Shown here: positions 36,862-45,538 of the stretch, piece by piece | How the letters are laid out: the number at the start of each line of letters is the position of its first letter | Position numbering within the stretch: position 1 is the first letter of the stretch | DNA from: CBDHFQ01 sp965262565 | GTDB lineage: Bacteria > Bacteroidota > Bacteroidia > J057 | Assembly: GCA_965262565.1 (NCBI GenBank) | Contig: CBDHFQ010000038.1 | Span: forward strand, 62,001 to 126,000 | Direction: 5' to 3' | Length of the DNA stretch: 64,000 nucleotides | Notes under the pieces: model-generated | Database searches by the model: none | Seen by the model: the letters and a program-made list of their open reading frames with translations, nothing else | Told to the model about the DNA's origin: nothing | Position numbers and translations under genes: made by a program

Positions 36862-39800
36862 ATGTCGAATACACAACAGCTGAATAAAAAAAGGATCGAA
36901 GTTATCTCTTTAGTTACCCTTTTCATTTCTATTGTTTTTCTGTCAACGTCTTGCAATCGTAATACTTCTACCTACGATATAGAAAAGGCAGAATTTAATT
37001 TATCGGAAAAGGATCTGGCTGATTCCACCAGCCAGACAACTTATACTTCCTACCTCAATCCTGAAGCTCCTTACGATTATCATCATCCACTGTTGAAGGA
37101 GGCGGATTCGTTGGATAAGATTAATGAACATTTGGAGGCATTAACAGCATACCAAAAAGCATCTGAAAACTTAAAAAAAAATCGAGATTGGGAAGGATAT
37201 GCTTGGGCATTAATTCGGATTTGTACTTATTATCAAAATGCTCGGGAACTGAAGAATGATTGGGAGAAAGCTATTCCTTACATAGAGGATCTATTCATAA
37301 ATATTTTCAATAAACCAGAATTTAGAAATTATCACCCTTTTGTTGCTTCTGCATTAGGTTGTAAAGCAGTACAACACATGAATTCTTTTGAAGTAGACTC
37401 TGCAAAAAGATGTTTGGAAATAGCATTAAAAATCAGAGAGAACTATTTTAAAAGACCAAGTTCTTACATTTCAAACATCTATTTTTATCTTTCTCGAATT
37501 GCCTTTGATTTAGAAGCAAATATTCCTTTAGCAGATGAATATCAAGAAATTGGTAAGGATATTTTATCTAAGAGTGAAGATGCTCATCCTTCTCTCAAGA
37601 ATTATTTTATTATTGAAAGTTATTCAACTTCAATGGAAAGGCATCATTTGCTTAAAAATTACGAAAAATCTACTTCATTTGCCTATAAGATTCTTGACTC
37701 TTTACATATACTCCAACCTGAAATAGCTAGTTATTTTGAACTGATGGCCTATAATGTTATTGGAGATAACTTAAAAAACAAAGGCCAGTTGTGGTTAGCA
37801 AGTTCAATTCTCGATACAGCGAGGCAAAAATTTATGCAATCTAATGTGTATGATTCAACAGAATATTATTATTTATATAATCTATTAAAAACTAGTGAAA
37901 CTTTTGCTGAATTAAATAAAGAAGAAGATGGGATTAAGATTTTGAAGAAGATCATTAATACAGCTGATAACCTAAAAAGTCCAGATATCCACATAACGGA
38001 AATAGAAGGAGATGCTCACACTTGTCTTGGAAATATTTTAATTAATCAAAAAGAATATGACTTAGCAAGAACTAGCCTACTCAAAGCAAAAAGTATTTAT
38101 GATTCATTGTCGCTAGATTTATTTACTAAGCAATCGGCTATTTATGAATTACTTGGGGATACCTATAGAATAGAAGATCAGAATTTGGAGTTAGCCTTAA
38201 ATTATTATGACAAATCTATAAGTACCCTTATAAATGAAGATTTATTAGACGTAAATGGACTACCTAAAATCAATTCTTGGTGGGATCATCCGTTTTTAAT
38301 GAGAATATTGAAGAAAAAGGGGCATATATTATTGGAACAATCAGTCAACTCCTCTCATCCTCTGAAATCATTAGAATTAGCTAAACTCTACTTTCAAAAA
38401 GCTATAGATTTTTCTAATGAAACTTTTTATTATTTAGAAAGGGAAAATGATCAATATGAATTCACTAAAAGCATTAGATCCATCTATGAGTCTGCATTAA
38501 ACTGTTTGTTTTTAATTGATAGTATATCAAAAAATAATAATGTTTCTTTGATGGCACTTGACATTATAGAAGGAAGTAAAGCTAAATCGCTGTCAAAACA
38601 AATTAACGAAATTCGAAGGCTTGACGATTCTGGTGTAAACGCGGATCTTATTCAACAAGACTTAGATCTTAAAAGAGAATATTCCTATTTGCAAGTAAAG
38701 ATAAAAAGCTTAAAAAATGAGATTCCCCAAAATGAGGAAGTAGTATCTAAATACTATTCGAGAATTCTTGAAATTGAAAATCAACGTGAATCTTTACGTA
38801 ATCAAATGAATTCTCAGGGCAACTCTTTGTTTCCTGCATTATATTTTAATGATTCTGAAGAACCTTTTTCACATAACACTATAGAATTGGTCTACGATAA
38901 TGTAATCTCCTACTTCTGGGGAGAGAAATACTGTTTTATTGTGAGTAAATCGGTAAAAAATCATTCCTTTCATAAGGTCCATATCGATGCTAAGGATACG
39001 ACTGAAGTATTATCTGTAGTTGATCAATTAAGTCATGGCTATCAATTAGAATCAGAACAAGAAGATTTTGAAACATTTTGTAAGGCCAGTTATCATATAT
39101 ATCAAAAATTCGTCGCTCCGACCAATATTATTAGTGCCCAAAATGATCCAATAGAATTATTAGTTATCAGAGATGGCCCTCTATCATTAATTCCTTTTGA
39201 AACATTAATTACAGATTTGTGGACAAAAAGTTATATCTCATACAATGAATTAGAATATCTAATAAAAAAAGTTATCATCAGTTACGGTATTTCTCTCCGT
39301 ACAATTCAAAAAAATAAAAACGATTCTAATCTCTATTTCCAAAAACCAAAGGTATTAGCATTTAATTATGATACAACGACGATTTCAAACGACCTCTTAG
39401 ATCCTAGCAAAAGAAGATCTGGGCTTATTCTATTACCAGGGTCTACACTTGAGATTGCTTCCATTAGTAAACTTTTCCCTACTACTTTGGTACCAAAATC
39501 CCTGCCAAACAAAGATTATTTTTTAACTCAAGCATCAAGTTTTGACATCCTTCTTCTTAGTATACATGGTGCTTTAGACTCAATCTACGAGTCCAAATTA
39601 ATTTTCTTTGGTACAGATTCATCTGAGAGTGAAATATTATATCCTTTTGAAATCATGGGCATTCCTCTCCAATCAAAAATAGTCATATTAGCGGCTTGCG
39701 AATCAGGGATAGGAGAATACATCCCTGGCGAGGGAATGTTAAGCATGGCTAGAACATTTTTTGAAGCGGGAGCTAACAGTGTAATAATGAGCCTGTGGCA

Positions 39801-40104
39801 AGTTCCTGATATTTCTACAGCGAAGGTGATGATTCCATTTTATGAGCATCTAAGTAGCGGCTTAAAAATTGATGAAAGCCTAACGAAAGCTAAGATCACT
39901 TATATTTCTAATTCTGATCACAGAATGGCGCACCCTGGTAATTGGGGAGGAATGATCATGATGGGAACTAACCAGGCTATAGTAAATCCTATATCCTGGA
40001 AAGTCTCAATATCTGTAGCATTATTAATTATACTTATGCTACTAATCGTCACATATAGATACTTTACTAAAAACCTAAAATATAAGAATAGGTTAGATCC
40101 TTAA
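36862..40104 (+). CDS. TPR-CHAT lipoprotein, putative caspase-like protease
   Basis: About 1080 residues from the ATG at 36862. A signal segment ends in the lipobox LSTSC, so it should be a lipoprotein of the envelope. Residues about 70-500 are tetratricopeptide-like helices. After a coiled-coil region near 600-650, the CHAT (caspase HetF-associated with TPR) domain spans the C-terminal roughly 330 residues. The expected catalytic histidine lies in LLSIHGALDS (residue 902) and the catalytic cysteine in ILAACESGIGEY (residue 946), followed by GEGMLSMARTFFEAGANSVI. A final transmembrane helix (about 1050-1072) lies in IPISW-like sequence before the basic C-terminus. An extracytoplasmic CHAT protease with an anchor at both ends is unusual. 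The neighbours are a sigma factor operon, convergent and 12 bases away. Confidence 0.85.
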   Translation: MSNTQQLNKKRIEVISLVTLFISIVFLSTSCNRNTSTYDIEKAEFNLSEKDLADSTSQTTYTSYLNPEAPYDYHHPLLKEADSLDKINEHLEALTAYQKASENLKKNRDWEGYAWALIRICTYYQNARELKNDWEKAIPYIEDLFINIFNKPEFRNYHPFVASALGCKAVQHMNSFEVDSAKRCLEIALKIRENYFKRPSSYISNIYFYLSRIAFDLEANIPLADEYQEIGKDILSKSEDAHPSLKNYFIIESYSTSMERHHLLKNYEKSTSFAYKILDSLHILQPEIASYFELMAYNVIGDNLKNKGQLWLASSILDTARQKFMQSNVYDSTEYYYLYNLLKTSETFAELNKEEDGIKILKKIINTADNLKSPDIHITEIEGDAHTCLGNILINQKEYDLARTSLLKAKSIYDSLSLDLFTKQSAIYELLGDTYRIEDQNLELALNYYDKSISTLINEDLLDVNGLPKINSWWDHPFLMRILKKKGHILLEQSVNSSHPLKSLELAKLYFQKAIDFSNETFYYLERENDQYEFTKSIRSIYESALNCLFLIDSISKNNNVSLMALDIIEGSKAKSLSKQINEIRRLDDSGVNADLIQQDLDLKREYSYLQVKIKSLKNEIPQNEEVVSKYYSRILEIENQRESLRNQMNSQGNSLFPALYFNDSEEPFSHNTIELVYDNVISYFWGEKYCFIVSKSVKNHSFHKVHIDAKDTTEVLSVVDQLSHGYQLESEQEDFETFCKASYHIYQKFVAPTNIISAQNDPIELLVIRDGPLSLIPFETLITDLWTKSYISYNELEYLIKKVIISYGISLRTIQKNKNDSNLYFQKPKVLAFNYDTTTISNDLLDPSKRRSGLILLPGSTLEIASISKLFPTTLVPKSLPNKDYFLTQASSFDILLLSIHGALDSIYESKLIFFGTDSSESEILYPFEIMGIPLQSKIVILAACESGIGEYIPGEGMLSMARTFFEAGANSVIMSLWQVPDISTAKVMIPFYEHLSSGLKIDESLTKAKITYISNSDHRMAHPGNWGGMIMMGTNQAIVNPISWKVSISVALLIILMLLIVTYRYFTKNLKYKNRLDP

Positions 40105-40116
40105 TATCTCGAATAA

Positions 40117-40635
40117 TCATTTAGAGTAGACAATCCTTATCTCAAAACCTCTCCCTTCATCTGTAAATTGTTGAGTAATCGTTAATTCCCTAGATAAACT
40201 CTGATTAGAAATATTATTTATAACCGAAAAATTATTAATATCCCCAAATGTCTCTTTTAATGCTTTTACTTGATCTTCCATTTTGGCTGGATTTGTCGAA
40301 ATCATTTCGTAATATAAAGCAAATGGTGGACATTCACCTGTTTCACTACACTTAGGTGGCCACTTCAACGCTATGTCATTGCCTATTTCTTCCCAAATTC
40401 CACCTTGAAATTCTTCTATTTTAAAAAGCTTGTACTTTATTTTAGGAAGTCCCAGCTTTTTAGAAGGATCTATAAATAAAACTTTATTTTTTATCATTAC
40501 CGCTTGAGCAATATTTAATGTATCTGCATTTGGTTCCTTTACGGGAATCTCAAAATATGAAAAGGCAGTACCACAACCTGTCGTAAAATAGCTGACGGCT
40601 AACACACATACACAAAAGAGCAACGTTTTTTTCAT
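40117..40635 (-). CDS. Small lipoprotein of unknown function, third gene of the sigma-factor operon
   Basis: A 172-residue lipoprotein: signal peptide then lipobox TTGC (cysteine about residue 21). The mature part is unrecognised, with three further cysteines clustered near CSETGECPPF, perhaps disulphide-bonded. It follows the TPR membrane protein by 11 bases and is the last gene of a three-gene run on the minus strand (sigma factor, TPR membrane protein, this). It is the closest gene to the CHAT stop, 12 bases away and convergent. It may sense an envelope ligand for the locus (inference). Confidence 0.6.
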   Translation of the reverse strand: MKKTLLFCVCVLAVSYFTTGCGTAFSYFEIPVKEPNADTLNIAQAVMIKNKVLFIDPSKKLGLPKIKYKLFKIEEFQGGIWEEIGNDIALKWPPKCSETGECPPFALYYEMISTNPAKMEDQVKALKETFGDINNFSVINNISNQSLSRELTITQQFTDEGRGFEIRIVYSK

Positions 40636-40646
40636 GATGGTTAAGC

Positions 40647-41429
40647 TTAAAAGTTATGTAAAGAGTTTAATAGTGAATTACTTCTCTGGCGAAAAGGACT
40701 TTCTTCGGCACTAAGTCTTTCTAACACTTTTTTGGATTCATCTACCAGCCCAAGTTTCAAATTAACCAGTGCCAAATACCACTGGGCATCCTTTTCATAT
40801 ATATGGTACCTTGACACATAGTTTTCTAAATGCTTTTTAGCATTTTTATGATCGTTTAATTCTATTTCCGTCATTGCTACATAAAATAAAGCGTCTTCAT
40901 CTACGGAATCCTGCAAAAATGCCCGAAAGTATTCATTAGACAATTCCCAATTGTTCATATTATAGGCTTGAAAAGCGAGGGTTTTGAGGTCGTAATCAGA
41001 ATTATTGGAGTTGTCAAAACCTCTTTTAAGATGATAGGAAATTGGGCTAGACATTGTTCTGAAATTACTTGCATAAAGCGACTCAAGGCTAATAGCTTGA
41101 TTAGGTTTATTTTCATTCAGGTAAAAGAAGAGGACCATGGAAACAACCAACAAAAGTATACCCGCTGCAATGAGAAATTTGTAATCGTTGATCCACTTTA
41201 GAAGTCGGATAGATCCTAACTGCTTATTGGATTGCACCTCATTTAGCTTCTCTTCATTTTTCTTTTCCTCTTCCAAACTCATTCCTACCCATTGATGCAA
41301 ATAAATATGCCTTTTCAACTCTTCCACCAAGTCAGGATGTCTCAGCATATCCGTTTCATAGGCCAATTTCTCAGCTTCATTTAATGACTCGCTTAAATAT
41401 CTCTCCCGAAAATGGTAATCGTATTTCAT
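40647..41429 (-). CDS. TPR membrane protein, candidate anti-sigma factor
   Basis: A 260-residue single-pass membrane protein with a cytoplasmic N-terminus of about 80 residues, a transmembrane helix at about 84-104, and a periplasmic C-terminus with TPR-like helices (LKTLAFQAYNMNNWELSNEY, LFYVAMTEIELNDHKNAKKH). The N-terminal YLSESLNEAEKLAYETDML is typical of Bacteroidota proteins encoded just after an ECF-like sigma factor and acting as its membrane partner. It lacks the HxxxCxxC zinc motif of ZAS anti-sigmas. The gene lies 26 bases downstream of the sigma gene. The anti-sigma role is an inference from position and topology. Confidence 0.65.
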   Translation of the reverse strand: MKYDYHFRERYLSESLNEAEKLAYETDMLRHPDLVEELKRHIYLHQWVGMSLEEEKKNEEKLNEVQSNKQLGSIRLLKWINDYKFLIAAGILLLVVSMVLFFYLNENKPNQAISLESLYASNFRTMSSPISYHLKRGFDNSNNSDYDLKTLAFQAYNMNNWELSNEYFRAFLQDSVDEDALFYVAMTEIELNDHKNAKKHLENYVSRYHIYEKDAQWYLALVNLKLGLVDESKKVLERLSAEESPFRQRSNSLLNSLHNF

Positions 41430-41455
41430 GATGATCGCTTATTTATTGGGAAAGG

Positions 41456-42589
41456 TTAAGTAGAAAATACTTGCTCATGCAGCTTCGACATACAAATTGT
41501 AATTTCTGCTTTAACCTGTTCTCTTGACTCAAATCCCAGTTCATCCTTTATGTTGTCCAATAATCTATACTCCTCTTCTTTAGTTCTATGCCATCTTCTG
41601 TGTAATTGATATAGGGTCAAGATTCGGTTACAGCTATCTCCTAGCATAGATAACATCATTCCTCTCATCTTAGATCTGCACTGGGTAGCTCTGCTGTTAA
41701 TCGAATCTGGTGTCATATTCAATCGCTTCCCCAGCTCTTTAGCCGACAACCCTTCCGCTAAGCCCATTAAGATAGATTGACAGTTATTCCCAGCTTTAAG
41801 TAGTGTTGAGACCAACACACTATCCCTGCCTTTTAAAACTTCTTCTATAATAAACCGGAAAATAGTAGCAGATGTACTTAGGTTCTTTGCCTCCTCTATC
41901 TCATTTTTCAGTTTTTCTTTTGCCTTCGAATCCACTTTCTTTCTCTTTAAATGAGTCCTGAACATATTAACAAATGCCCCAACGTAATAATGATGAATTC
42001 TATTTGGGTCCACCAACTTACCATGTCTGACTGACTGTATAAGGGCAAGAATAGCTTCCTGGCTGATGTCTTGATATTCTTCCACAGTACACTTAGTTGC
42101 CAACATGACCTTTCTCTTATTCTTCGATAGAATCAATTCACAGGCTTTATCTGACTTTTTTCCTCCCATTTTAATAGCTCTATAAATTATGTCGGGCTTA
42201 TGCTGGACAATCCCGGTCATCCATTCGTTTTCACAGGCCAATAAATATCTATTCTTCAACCTTTTGAACTTATTCACCAATCCTCGTTTTTCCTCTATTG
42301 ATACCAGCAAAAACCTACCCTTAATGGCTTTGAGCTTCTGCATATCTTCTTTAGAGAAAATCTCCTTCAATTCGCTTTTTCTGGCTTTATCATCCAAAAA
42401 ACGCTGTCTCACTTTTTCGAAAATTCTAATTGTTAAGGCTGGTGTAGGTTCTTTATTGCTCCATTCTATAATGATTTTTTTAAGTCCTGGTCTTAGGTCC
42501 TTTTCTATTTCTTTCCAAACTTCCATCAATTGTTCTTCCCCCCAAAACACCCGAATTAAAAGCTCCAAGTCAAGGTCACTATTCTCCAT
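41456..42589 (-). CDS. Extended ECF-like sigma-70 family factor
   Basis: A 377-residue regulator. Two sigma-70 elements are visible in the second half: a region 2-like segment EYQDISQEAILALIQSVRHG with a following YYVGAFVNMFRTHLKRKK, and a C-terminal helix-turn-helix of region 4 type, LAEGLSAKELGKRLNMTPDS then INSRATQCRSKMRGMM. The first 150 residues, rich in charged helices, have no match I recognise and make it about twice the usual length of an ECF factor. It heads the operon with the TPR membrane protein and lipoprotein, and probably drives expression of the neighbouring CHAT gene and others (inference). Confidence 0.75.
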   Translation of the reverse strand: MENSDLDLELLIRVFWGEEQLMEVWKEIEKDLRPGLKKIIIEWSNKEPTPALTIRIFEKVRQRFLDDKARKSELKEIFSKEDMQKLKAIKGRFLLVSIEEKRGLVNKFKRLKNRYLLACENEWMTGIVQHKPDIIYRAIKMGGKKSDKACELILSKNKRKVMLATKCTVEEYQDISQEAILALIQSVRHGKLVDPNRIHHYYVGAFVNMFRTHLKRKKVDSKAKEKLKNEIEEAKNLSTSATIFRFIIEEVLKGRDSVLVSTLLKAGNNCQSILMGLAEGLSAKELGKRLNMTPDSINSRATQCRSKMRGMMLSMLGDSCNRILTLYQLHRRWHRTKEEEYRLLDNIKDELGFESREQVKAEITICMSKLHEQVFST

Positions 42590-42932
42590 GTATAAGTACT
42601 TTTCTCTTTAAAAACCTAAACAATATGTGCCAAAAAAATTATTCAGCTCTCAATCTATTTATCGAACTACAATTAAACGACCCGCCAAAATGATTTAGAG
42701 GCAGGAGGCTATCTGAATGTAAAATTCCTTCAACAAATAATTTCATGAATATATGATCAATATAAGAATAAGTTCACAACAAATATTTATTTCCAATAAC
42801 CGAATTACATTTTCCCTTTCAATATCTCCCTTCCTATGTACTTGCGTGTATCGCCCATTGGCACAAAGCTTCACCCACTTTTTTCTTCTATTCACGTATA
42901 CCGCTTAACAGGTTCAAATACAATCACTCTTC
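42590..42932. other. Intergenic, 343 bp, divergent from the sigma-factor gene
   Basis: AT-rich spacer that should hold the promoter of the sigma-factor operon and that of the DUF2652-like gene. No coding sequence, tRNA or strong hairpin is seen. Confidence 0.5.
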
Positions 42933-44052
42933 ATGCCTAAATCTTTACTATATCTTCCCGACATCTCAGGATTTACTCAATTTGTCCAGACAACTGAGGT
43001 AGAACACAGCCAACACGTTATCGCTGAGTTGTTGGAGATATTGATCGCTTCTAATCAACTTGGGTTGACGCTCGCAGAAGTAGAAGGAGATGCGTTATTT
43101 TTTTATAAGGAAGAACAAGTTCCTTCTCTGGATCAATTGTTGGCTCAGGTGGAAAGTATGTTTGTGGATTTTTATAGTCATTTAAAGTTATTGGAGAAGA
43201 ACAGAATTTGTCCGTGTAATGCTTGTGCTACTGCTCCTAATCTGCAGTTGAAAATCATCGCTCATGTAGGAGAACTTCAATTCATTCACATTCAGGATAA
43301 CCGAAAACCTTTTGGCAAAGAAGTGATCGAGGCCCACCGATTGATGAAAAATTCCGTCCAAAGTGATAATTATGTATTGTTTAGCCAGGATTTGGCTGAA
43401 GAGGTAGGACTTAATATAGAATTTCGAGCCCCTCTTTACACCTTCAATGTTGGTAATAATCGCTATGATGGCAAGGACGTCCCTTATGTGTATTCGATTA
43501 TTGAAAAAGAAGCCCTTTCATTGAAACCTATTGTTCAGGCTAGAAAAGTAGCCTTTGATTGTCCGCCACCTATCCAATTAGCGAAAGAGTTTCCCATTCC
43601 AGCCAACGAACTATTTGAATATATTACCAATTATTCCTATAGATCGCATTGGATTAAAGGGACTGATGCTTTTGAATTTGATCCCAATGAAGTTACCCGA
43701 TTAGGCTCAGAACATACCTGTGTGATCAATAGTAAGCATTTCAATTTTCTCACTGTAACTAAAGACGTTGATCCAGGCCAATTAATATATGGGGAATTAA
43801 ACCTATGATCCTTTGCCTTTTGATGAATTGTACCAATTTTACATTTTAACGCCTTTAAGTGATCATTCTTGTAGGGTAGAAGCGGAAACCTATTGGAAGT
43901 CATGGTCGCCCTTGAAAAAACTGATGGTGGCAGCTGGGATAAAAAGGAAACTTCGAAACAATTTGAAACAAGGACTGGAGGATCTTTTCGCTTTTGTTAT
44001 GCGGGAGAGGTTAGTAAACCCTTCCTCCTCACTTCCCCTCTCGACATCATAG
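42933..44052 (+). pseudogene. DUF2652-like protein with C-terminal SRPBCC-like domain, frameshifted
   Basis: The first frame (291 residues) contains a DUF2652-type nucleotide-cyclase-like fold: LLYLPDISGFTQFVQTTEVE at the start, VEGDALFFYKEEQV, then a cysteine cluster RICPCNACATAP and LQLKIIAHVGELQFI. A START/SRPBCC-like domain begins near residue 205 (FPIPANELFEYITNYSY). The frame ends at TGA at 43806, but the domain resumes one base later with LPFDELYQFYILTPLSDHSC and runs to 44052. Removing one base in the AAA near 43798-43800 would restore one protein of about 372 residues. The break may be decay or a sequence error. Confidence 0.7.
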
Positions 44053-44213
44053 TTGGTTAGCCCAATCATCGAATAGGAACATTTACTGAGACGGTTAGTA
44101 TCTGATGCCTCAGCTCCTGCTAACAATTTCGCTCTGACGTGTTTGATATTCTCCCAATAATCTAATTCTTTTACAGGGATTTCTTGTAATTTCCAGATCT
44201 GAGGACTTACTAT
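44047..44213 (-). pseudogene. Unattributed coding-like remnant
   Basis: On the minus strand, one frame reads a clean, protein-like segment (EIPVKELDYWENIKHV, then LLAGAEASDTNRLSKCSYSM followed by IGLTNYD) after a stop at 44214-44216 and with no convincing start. I do not recognise the family. It lies in the 310-bp gap after the DUF2652 gene (44053-44362); nothing else is seen there. It fits the debris found further along. Confidence 0.3.
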
Positions 44214-44362
44214 CTAATTTGTTTTTGATCCTATATTATGCTAAGGCCTTATATTCATTTCTTCTATTTTTCACCTCTGGATTATCTACATAATAGTTTG
44301 TTAAGAACGCCTCTTTTGGCTAAACCTCATTTAAAACCAATTATCTATCTAATATTTACATC

Positions 44363-45070
44363 ATGCTACAAAGAAAATTTGAAGAAGTCGTAACGTCGTA
44401 TTTTCCCAATGCTATGGATGCAAAGGATACTTCTATACATTATTTGGGAAAACTGGTAAATGAGAATGGTCTTGATGTCTCCAAGATGTTAATGGCTACT
44501 TCTGTATGTTCTGATGACATCAATGTTCCTTCTACTACCTTTTTCAATGTCCTTTTTGGTCCTTTTGTCATGGGAGGATTAGGAGGTATTCCATTTGCTG
44601 GTGAAACTGGTATGACAGCCTTTGCTCACCATATTCCGGATCAAGGATCTGCCTTTATTTTTTATGGACCTCATATTGGGGTAACACTTGATGGAGAGCT
44701 TGGTCGCATGTACAGGCCCAGAATGGAGAATCCTGGAAATTCTTGTGGTGCGTTAATGCTTGCTTTGGACAGGTTTAAAAATGATTCTACCTATACTCCT
44801 ATCATAAGAGAGGATGATTATCAGCAAATGATGTTAGAAAAGGTGTTATTACCTAATAGAGATGAGATCGTTAATGCGGAGAATCCTGCAAAGAAAATAA
44901 CGGAATTCACTTACAAGGTAATCGATAGGAAGATTCATGAATATATTGAAACTTGTAAAGGAGAATTTCATTCTACAAAAATTGTTTTACTGGGAGGGAT
45001 CATTATCAACACAGATTATGGATTGGATGATTATTTTGATGTAAGAAATTTTGAGGTTATTGATTTATAG
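44363..45070 (+). CDS. LCIB/LCIC-like (theta-class) carbonic anhydrase family protein
   Basis: A 235-residue protein closely resembling the limiting-CO2-inducible B/C family of carbonic anhydrases from microalgae and some bacteria. The family signature is visible in order: MATSVCSDDIN (Cys49 and Asp51, expected zinc ligand and catalytic aspartate), FGPFVMGGLGGIPFAGETGM, FAHHIPDQG, FYGPHIGV (His104, expected zinc ligand) and GNSCGA (Cys128, expected zinc ligand). It should interconvert carbon dioxide and bicarbonate in the cytoplasm. No transporter or other carbon-concentrating gene is nearby. The zinc-ligand assignments come from the family and were not checked by alignment. Confidence 0.75.
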   Translation: MLQRKFEEVVTSYFPNAMDAKDTSIHYLGKLVNENGLDVSKMLMATSVCSDDINVPSTTFFNVLFGPFVMGGLGGIPFAGETGMTAFAHHIPDQGSAFIFYGPHIGVTLDGELGRMYRPRMENPGNSCGALMLALDRFKNDSTYTPIIREDDYQQMMLEKVLLPNRDEIVNAENPAKKITEFTYKVIDRKIHEYIETCKGEFHSTKIVLLGGIIINTDYGLDDYFDVRNFEVIDL

Positions 45071-45086
45071 AAATTTTTGAGGCTAG

Positions 45087-45110
45087 AATCTCCAAGTGTC
45101 ATTGGAGGTT
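45087..45110 (+). terminator. Possible terminator after the LCIB-like gene
   Basis: AATCTCCAA and TTGGAGGTT pair over 9 bp with one wobble and a 6-base loop, 16 bases after the stop. A run of T follows only after 10 bases, so termination may be weak. Confidence 0.4.
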
Positions 45111-45158
45111 CTTCCTGATTTTTTTGTTTGAGATTTGTATGATATTGCTTATTCATCG

Positions 45159-45377
45159 CTATTTCAGTTTCTCTATATCTCCTGACACAGGTTCTACTTG
45201 AAGATTTGAAATAGGTATCTTATTCTTGGCCAAAACATTTTCAAACTACAAGCGCGATAATTCTGCAATTTGTCCTGCCTTTCCAGTGGTTACTTTTTCC
45301 TCAATATACAATTCAATCGCCAAGGAAACTTTTATGCGCTTTTTTAATTCTGCTTCTGATTCGTTAAGGACAGCACG
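45159..45377 (-). pseudogene. UPF0175 antitoxin-like remnant with an in-frame stop
   Basis: Read on the minus strand, about 70 codons give SEAELKKRIKVSLAIELYIE then EKVTTGKAGQIAELSRL, an in-frame TAG at 45246-45248, and FENVLAKNKIPISNL. The pattern (short helix, EEKxTxGKAxxxAxLSR, then a wing ending IPxSNL) is the UPF0175 family, usually the antitoxin partner of a PIN toxin. The start codon is lost and no toxin gene follows. The rest of the 45071-45538 gap shows no other signal apart from the hairpin near 45087. Confidence 0.65.
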
Positions 45378-45538
45378 CTAGCCGGCTTTATTTAATTATT
45401 TTGTAGTCCCTTCAGAACTTTTCTAACAAGTACTCGATAGAGAATTTTACACAAAAAAAATTAAGAGACACAAATTGTATTTGATATCTTACTTATGTTG
45501 ACTTTGTGCTTATTTCTTACAATTTCAATTAAAATGCT

